8,696 bases of DNA. It comes from Modestobacter sp. GTDB taxonomy: Bacteria; Actinomycetota; Actinomycetes; Mycobacteriales; Geodermatophilaceae. The notes below the pieces were generated by a model. That model saw nothing but the letters and a program-made list of their open reading frames with translations, made no database searches and was not told the origin of the DNA. This document shows positions 5,731 to 8,696 of this stretch, in pieces. The stretch is from the NCBI GenBank assembly GCA_025965635.1, contig JAOPWO010000339.1:1-8696 (forward strand), given 5' to 3'. The position numbers were made by a program, and so were the translations under genes. Each line of letters begins with the position of its first letter. Positions within the stretch are counted from its first letter, which is position 1.

Positions 5731-6858
5731 ATGATCATCAAACACGCCAAGGGGACGACGTCGAAGCAGGGCCGCACCGGGTGGCCGCAGGGCACCTACG
5801 AGGACGAGCACGGCCAGGACGGGTTCGCCGGTGAGGTCTCGATGCTCTACCGGGCGCATCCGCCCACCCGGTGGACCCGGATCGAGGGCAACCTGCGGCC
5901 TCGCGCGATGAACAGCCTGGCCGTGGAACCGACCGACATGACCGATCCCGGCGGGGTGCCCACCCGGATCCTCTCCAACGACGACGTCCACCTGTACGTC
6001 TCGCGACGGCGGGCCCCGATGTCCTACTACATGCGCAACGCGGATGGCGACGAGATCTACTTCGTCCACGAGGGCGCCGGGACGGTCGAGAGCGACTACG
6101 GCCCGCTGGCCTACGAGACCGGCGACTACGTGGTCATCCCGAAGGGGACGAACTACCGGATCGTCCCCGGGACGCCCGACAACTTCTTCCTGATCATCGA
6201 GTCCCGGAAGGGTCCGGTCGGATTCCCCGACCGCGGCATGCTGGGGCAGCACGTGCCGTTCGACTTCGCCCTGCTGGAGGCGCCGGAGCCGCAGCCGATC
6301 CTCGACGAGGACGGCGAGTACGAGATCCGCATCAAGCGGGCGGACGAGTGGACCAGCGTCTTCCACAACTTCTGTCCGCTCGATGCCGTGGGGTGGACCG
6401 GCAGCCTGTGCGTATACAAGATCAACATTCGCCATCTGCGGGCGCCGTACTCCGAGCGGACGCACCTGCCGCCCACCACCTACGCGACGTTCCAGTGCCC
6501 CGGCTTCTGGGTGGTGACCTTCCAGCCCAAGCCGTTCGAGACGGCGCCGGACTCCGAGCGGGTGCCGGCCTACCACCGCAACGTCGACTACGACGAGGTC
6601 GTCTTCACGCACTTCGGCCGGTTGATGTCCCGGTCGGAGGACCAGGGTCTCGGGACGCTGACCCTGCACCCGGCCGGCATCCATCACGGGCCGAATCCGC
6701 GGGCCTTCGAGGCAGCCGCGAAGGCTGATCGGATGGACGCCTTCCTGGTCAACATCGATGCGCAGAAGCCGCTCACGCGGAGCGCAGCGTTCAGCGAGGC
6801 CGAGGACCCGAACTACTGGGCGACCTTCTCCGACGAACTGAGCCCGGTGTCCCCCTGA
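5731..6858 (+). CDS. Homogentisate 1,2-dioxygenase-family cupin ring-cleavage enzyme
   Basis: A 375-residue product, shorter than the roughly 430-445 residues of classical HmgA and like the short bacterial form. The N-terminal cupin (about 90-165) has NADGDEIYFVHEG, GPLAYETGDYVVIPKGTNYR and FLIIESR. The C-terminal catalytic cupin has YHRNVDYDEVVF (His282, Asp288, Glu289) and LHPAGIHHGPNP (His313, His318, His319). These correspond to the Fe(II) ligands His, Glu, His of human HGD (His335, Glu341, His371). Here the Glu sits seven rather than six residues after the His, as I recall for the H-x-N-x-D-x-D-E variant. The enzyme should open a hydroquinone-type ring with O2 in the cytoplasm. No maleylacetoacetate isomerase or fumarylacetoacetase gene is visible, so homogentisate may not be the substrate; gentisate-like, aminophenol-like or dihydroxypyridine-like rings are open. 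The ribosome site GAAGGGA is 13 bases before ATG 5731, rather far. Confidence 0.85.
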   Translation: MIIKHAKGTTSKQGRTGWPQGTYEDEHGQDGFAGEVSMLYRAHPPTRWTRIEGNLRPRAMNSLAVEPTDMTDPGGVPTRILSNDDVHLYVSRRRAPMSYYMRNADGDEIYFVHEGAGTVESDYGPLAYETGDYVVIPKGTNYRIVPGTPDNFFLIIESRKGPVGFPDRGMLGQHVPFDFALLEAPEPQPILDEDGEYEIRIKRADEWTSVFHNFCPLDAVGWTGSLCVYKINIRHLRAPYSERTHLPPTTYATFQCPGFWVVTFQPKPFETAPDSERVPAYHRNVDYDEVVFTHFGRLMSRSEDQGLGTLTLHPAGIHHGPNPRAFEAAAKADRMDAFLVNIDAQKPLTRSAAFSEAEDPNYWATFSDELSPVSP

Positions 6859-6916
6859 GCCGTCGCGGTTCCACCGCCGCACCCCGCCACCCTCGGCAGT
6901 CCCCGATCGGAGCAGC

Positions 6917-7888
6917 GTGTCCCTGACCCTGTCCTGCGCCTTCGCCACGTCGAACATGTCCCACGAGCACGCCCGGATAGCCGAAGAACTCGGCTACACG
7001 CGGGCCTGGTTCTACGACTCCCCGTCGCTCTACCCCGACGCGTGGGTGCAGGCGTGCCGGGCCGCAGAGCGCACGCAACGCATCATCCTCGGTCCCGGCT
7101 GCCTCATCCCCTCGCTGCGGCATCCGGCGACGAACGCCGCGGCGATCGCGACCCTGGCCTCGATCGCGGGGCCCGAGCGGGTCTGCGTGGCCTTCGGATC
7201 CGGTTTCACCGGCCGGCTGATGCTCGGCGAACGTCCGATGAAGTGGGCCGACGTCGCGGAGTACGTGCGCACCGTGCGGGGCCTGCTGCGCGGTGACCAG
7301 GTGCAGTGGAAGGGCAACACCATCCAGCTGATGCACCCGGAAGGATTCGGCGTCCCGCTGCCGCTCGAGGTGTCGATCGTCATCGGCGCCGCCGGGCCCA
7401 AGGGTGCCGAGGTGGCCCGCGAGGTCGGTGACGGCGTGCTCTGCGCCCCCGAAGCGCTGCCCGGCTTCGACTGGACCATCCTCTTCCAGTCCGGCACGGT
7501 GCTCGACGAGGGGGAGGACCCCGGCGCCGAGCGGGTGATCGCCGCAGCGGGCCCCGGCATGACGATGGTCTTCCACTTCCTGTACGAGCACGGGATGCTC
7601 GATCTCCTTCCCGGCGGGGACGCGTGGGCAGCGGCGTACGAGGCCCTCGACCCGGCGACGAAGCACCTCGCCATGCACGACCGCCACCTGGTGGCCGTCA
7701 CCGAGCGGGACCGGCCCTTCATCAGCGGCGACGTCCTCGCCGGCAGCGGCATGGCCATGTCGCCCCAGGAGCTCCGCGACAAGCTCGTCGGGATCGAGGC
7801 GTCCGGGGTCACCGAGATCGCCTACCAGCCCGCGGGACCGGACATCCCCCGCGAGTTGGAGGCCTTCGCGAAGGCTGCGCAGGGCTGA
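6917..7888 (+). CDS. LLM-class flavin/F420-dependent oxidoreductase
   Basis: A 323-residue luciferase-like TIM-barrel protein starting at GTG 6917 with GGAG at 6909-6912. It lies 58 bases after the dioxygenase, so it is probably in the same operon. Recognisable family segments are HARIAEELGYTRAWFYDSP (residues 17-35), QRIILGPGCLIPSLRHP, ATLASIAGPERVCVAFGSGF, KWADVAEYVRTVRGLLRG with QWKGNTIQL, and PLEVSIVIGAAGPKGAEVAREVGDGV. This is closest to the methylene-tetrahydromethanopterin reductase-like branch, whose members use F420 or FMN. In catabolic operons such proteins hydroxylate or open N-heterocyclic or aromatic rings, as RutA does for uracil and, as I recall, PyrA for pyridine in Arthrobacter. 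Cofactor and substrate cannot be decided from sequence alone. Confidence 0.85.
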   Translation: MSLTLSCAFATSNMSHEHARIAEELGYTRAWFYDSPSLYPDAWVQACRAAERTQRIILGPGCLIPSLRHPATNAAAIATLASIAGPERVCVAFGSGFTGRLMLGERPMKWADVAEYVRTVRGLLRGDQVQWKGNTIQLMHPEGFGVPLPLEVSIVIGAAGPKGAEVAREVGDGVLCAPEALPGFDWTILFQSGTVLDEGEDPGAERVIAAAGPGMTMVFHFLYEHGMLDLLPGGDAWAAAYEALDPATKHLAMHDRHLVAVTERDRPFISGDVLAGSGMAMSPQELRDKLVGIEASGVTEIAYQPAGPDIPRELEAFAKAAQG

Positions 7889-7956
7889 CCGACCAGTTCC
7901 TGGACCACGCCGCCACGGGCGGCTCGTCCACCAACCCACGAGAGAGGTGCCCGTCG

Positions 7957-8559
7957 ATGGCGATCGAAGTGGACAAGGCCCGCACCGCGGTCCTGGTGTG
8001 TCACCTGCAGCGCGATGTGATCGAGAACGAACAGACCCTCGGCGGGATCTTCGGTCCCGAAGCCAGGAGCCGCAAGGTGGTCGAACAGGCCGGCCGGCTG
8101 CTCGACGCGGCGAGGTCGTCGGGCATGCCGCGGGTGCTCGTCCGGGTCGCCTGGCGGGCCGACCGCTCGAACCTGCTGGCCAACCTCCCGCTGCTGCGCA
8201 TGTCCGCCGGCATGGGTGCACTGATCGACGGCGAACCCGGCGCGGAACTCGTCGACGAACTGCCCCGGGCCGACGGCGACATCGTGCTCACCCACCACCG
8301 GACGAGCCCGTTCTCCGGCAGCGACCTCCACACCATCCTGCAGAACGCCGGCGTGGACACGCTCGTGCTCAGCGGCGTGGCGACGAACGTCGCCATCCAG
8401 ACGACCGCCTTCGCGGCGGCGGACCTCGGCTACCGGGTGCTCCTCGTCGCGGACGCCTGCTCGGCCGCGACGCCGGCGGCGCACGACGCCGCGCTGGAGA
8501 CCCTCGGCCTCTTCACCGACATCTCCTCGATGGACGACGTCCTCGACGCGCTGCGATGA
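7957..8559 (+). CDS. Isochorismatase-fold protein lacking the D/K/C triad
   Basis: A 200-residue product from ATG 7957 with GAGAGG at 7941-7946; the frame is open much further upstream but only as a shadow of the preceding gene. The Rossmann-like cysteine-hydrolase fold is clear: TAVLVCHLQRDV (10-21), LLDAARSSGMPRVLVRV, GAELVDELPRADGDIVLTHHRTSPFSGSDL (95-124), LVLSGVATNVAIQTTAFAAADLGYRVLLVADACSA (136-170). The family triad is Asp, Lys, Cys. Here the Asp position holds His16, the Lys position holds His113 and the Cys position holds Ala146. Some relatives such as E. coli YecD also lack the Cys, but losing all three is striking. It may be a non-hydrolytic or metal-using enzyme, or a pseudoenzyme partner. 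Its place in the operon argues for a job in the same pathway. Members with the triad hydrolyse maleamate, nicotinamide or carbamoyl compounds. Confidence 0.85.
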   Translation: MAIEVDKARTAVLVCHLQRDVIENEQTLGGIFGPEARSRKVVEQAGRLLDAARSSGMPRVLVRVAWRADRSNLLANLPLLRMSAGMGALIDGEPGAELVDELPRADGDIVLTHHRTSPFSGSDLHTILQNAGVDTLVLSGVATNVAIQTTAFAAADLGYRVLLVADACSAATPAAHDAALETLGLFTDISSMDDVLDALR

Positions 8560-8591
8560 GCAGCGCGCGATCAGATCAGGAGGTCTGAGCG

Positions 8592-8696
8592 ATGGAACAC
8601 GGGCTGTTCTACACGCCGCTCACCGGGGCGAATCGCGAAGAGATCGAGCAGGGCATGGCGGGGAAGGAGGAACGCTACTTCCAGCGCATGCTGACG
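8592..8696 (+). CDS. Probable second LLM-class flavin monooxygenase, 3'-partial
   Basis: Thirty-five codons are visible before the window ends. The start ATG 8592 is fixed by the strongest ribosome site in the window, AGGAGGT (8578-8584), seven bases upstream, and lies 32 bases after the previous stop, so the gene continues the operon. The beginning, MEHGLFYTPLTGANREEIEQ, resembles the first strand and loop of luciferase-like monooxygenases, which often open M-x-F-G-L-F or similar. This fragment is too short for a firm family call. Confidence 0.55.
   Translation, partial: MEHGLFYTPLTGANREEIEQGMAGKEERYFQRMLT

Noticed and set aside
3489..6957. Very long open frames on the minus strand (3489-5795 and 5152-6957)
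   Set aside because: They lie opposite well-supported + strand genes, overlap each other, and their translations are low-complexity Arg/Gly/Pro/Ala-rich without recognisable domains. Such antisense frames are usual where third codon positions are nearly all G or C.
6951..6966. TCGAACATGTCCCACG as a second SOS box
   Set aside because: Only the left half matches. The required GTTCGA half is absent, and the site lies inside the coding region of the LLM gene.
7624..7956. Long N-terminal extension of the isochorismatase-fold gene
   Set aside because: It overlaps the end of the LLM gene in another frame and is Arg/Gly-rich noise. ATG 7957 has a ribosome site and fits the family length.
7957..8559. 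Reading the LLM plus isochorismatase-fold pair as a RutA/RutB pyrimidine pathway
   Set aside because: The isochorismatase-fold protein lacks the catalytic residues RutB needs, the operon leads with a ring-cleaving dioxygenase, and no other rut genes are visible.
1..8696. CRISPR arrays, tRNA genes, insertion sequences or phage genes
   Set aside because: No regular direct repeats, no clover-leaf with a recognisable T-arm, and no transposase or integrase motifs were seen on either strand.

Overview
The window is 8.7 kb of very GC-rich DNA in which every supported gene lies on the + strand. Three things point to a high-GC actinobacterium. There is a DUF222/13E12-type HNH endonuclease behind a mycobacterial-type LexA box, a nuclease fused to an Lsr2-like C-terminus, and two promoters that place -10 hexamers seven bases before an ATG, the usual leaderless-mRNA spacing in this phylum. 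The gene mix resembles Geodermatophilaceae (Blastococcus, Geodermatophilus, Modestobacter), but that placement is an inference from memory of such genomes, not a search.

Layout. (1) 2-1045: the 3' part of a secreted DUF1524 HNH nuclease ending in an Excalibur domain; its start lies before the window. (2) 1143-2147: a GH46 chitosanase with an N-terminal membrane-spanning or signal segment and a changed catalytic-acid region. (3) 2244-4541: a nuclease pair. A DUF222-HNH endonuclease has a recognisable promoter overlapped by a perfect SOS box, and an ERCC4-type nuclease with an Lsr2-like DNA-binding tail follows closely. (4) 4586-5414: an IclR-family regulator, probably translated from a leaderless mRNA. 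(5) 5569-8696 (edge): a catabolic operon under a good sigma70-type promoter. In order it has a possible 35-codon leaderless leader peptide, a homogentisate-dioxygenase-family cupin enzyme, an LLM-class flavin/F420 oxidoreductase, an isochorismatase-fold protein lacking all three expected catalytic residues, and the start of what looks like a second LLM-class monooxygenase.

How the genes may work together. The IclR regulator sits directly upstream of the catabolic genes and both promoters carry GTGATC-containing palindromes, so it probably controls the operon in response to an aromatic or N-heterocyclic substrate. A ring-cleaving cupin dioxygenase, one or two flavin monooxygenases and an amidohydrolase-fold protein form a coherent but unfamiliar degradation set; I do not recognise it as a known homogentisate, nicotinate or pyrimidine (Rut) cluster. 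The substrate cannot be read from the sequence. The most interesting points are this unassigned pathway, its leader ORF with a Pro-Pro-Pro run coinciding with a hairpin, the H/H/A replacement of the D/K/C triad in the isochorismatase-fold protein, and the SOS-controlled nuclease next to the ERCC4-Lsr2 fusion. I saw no tRNA, rRNA, CRISPR array, insertion sequence or phage gene.
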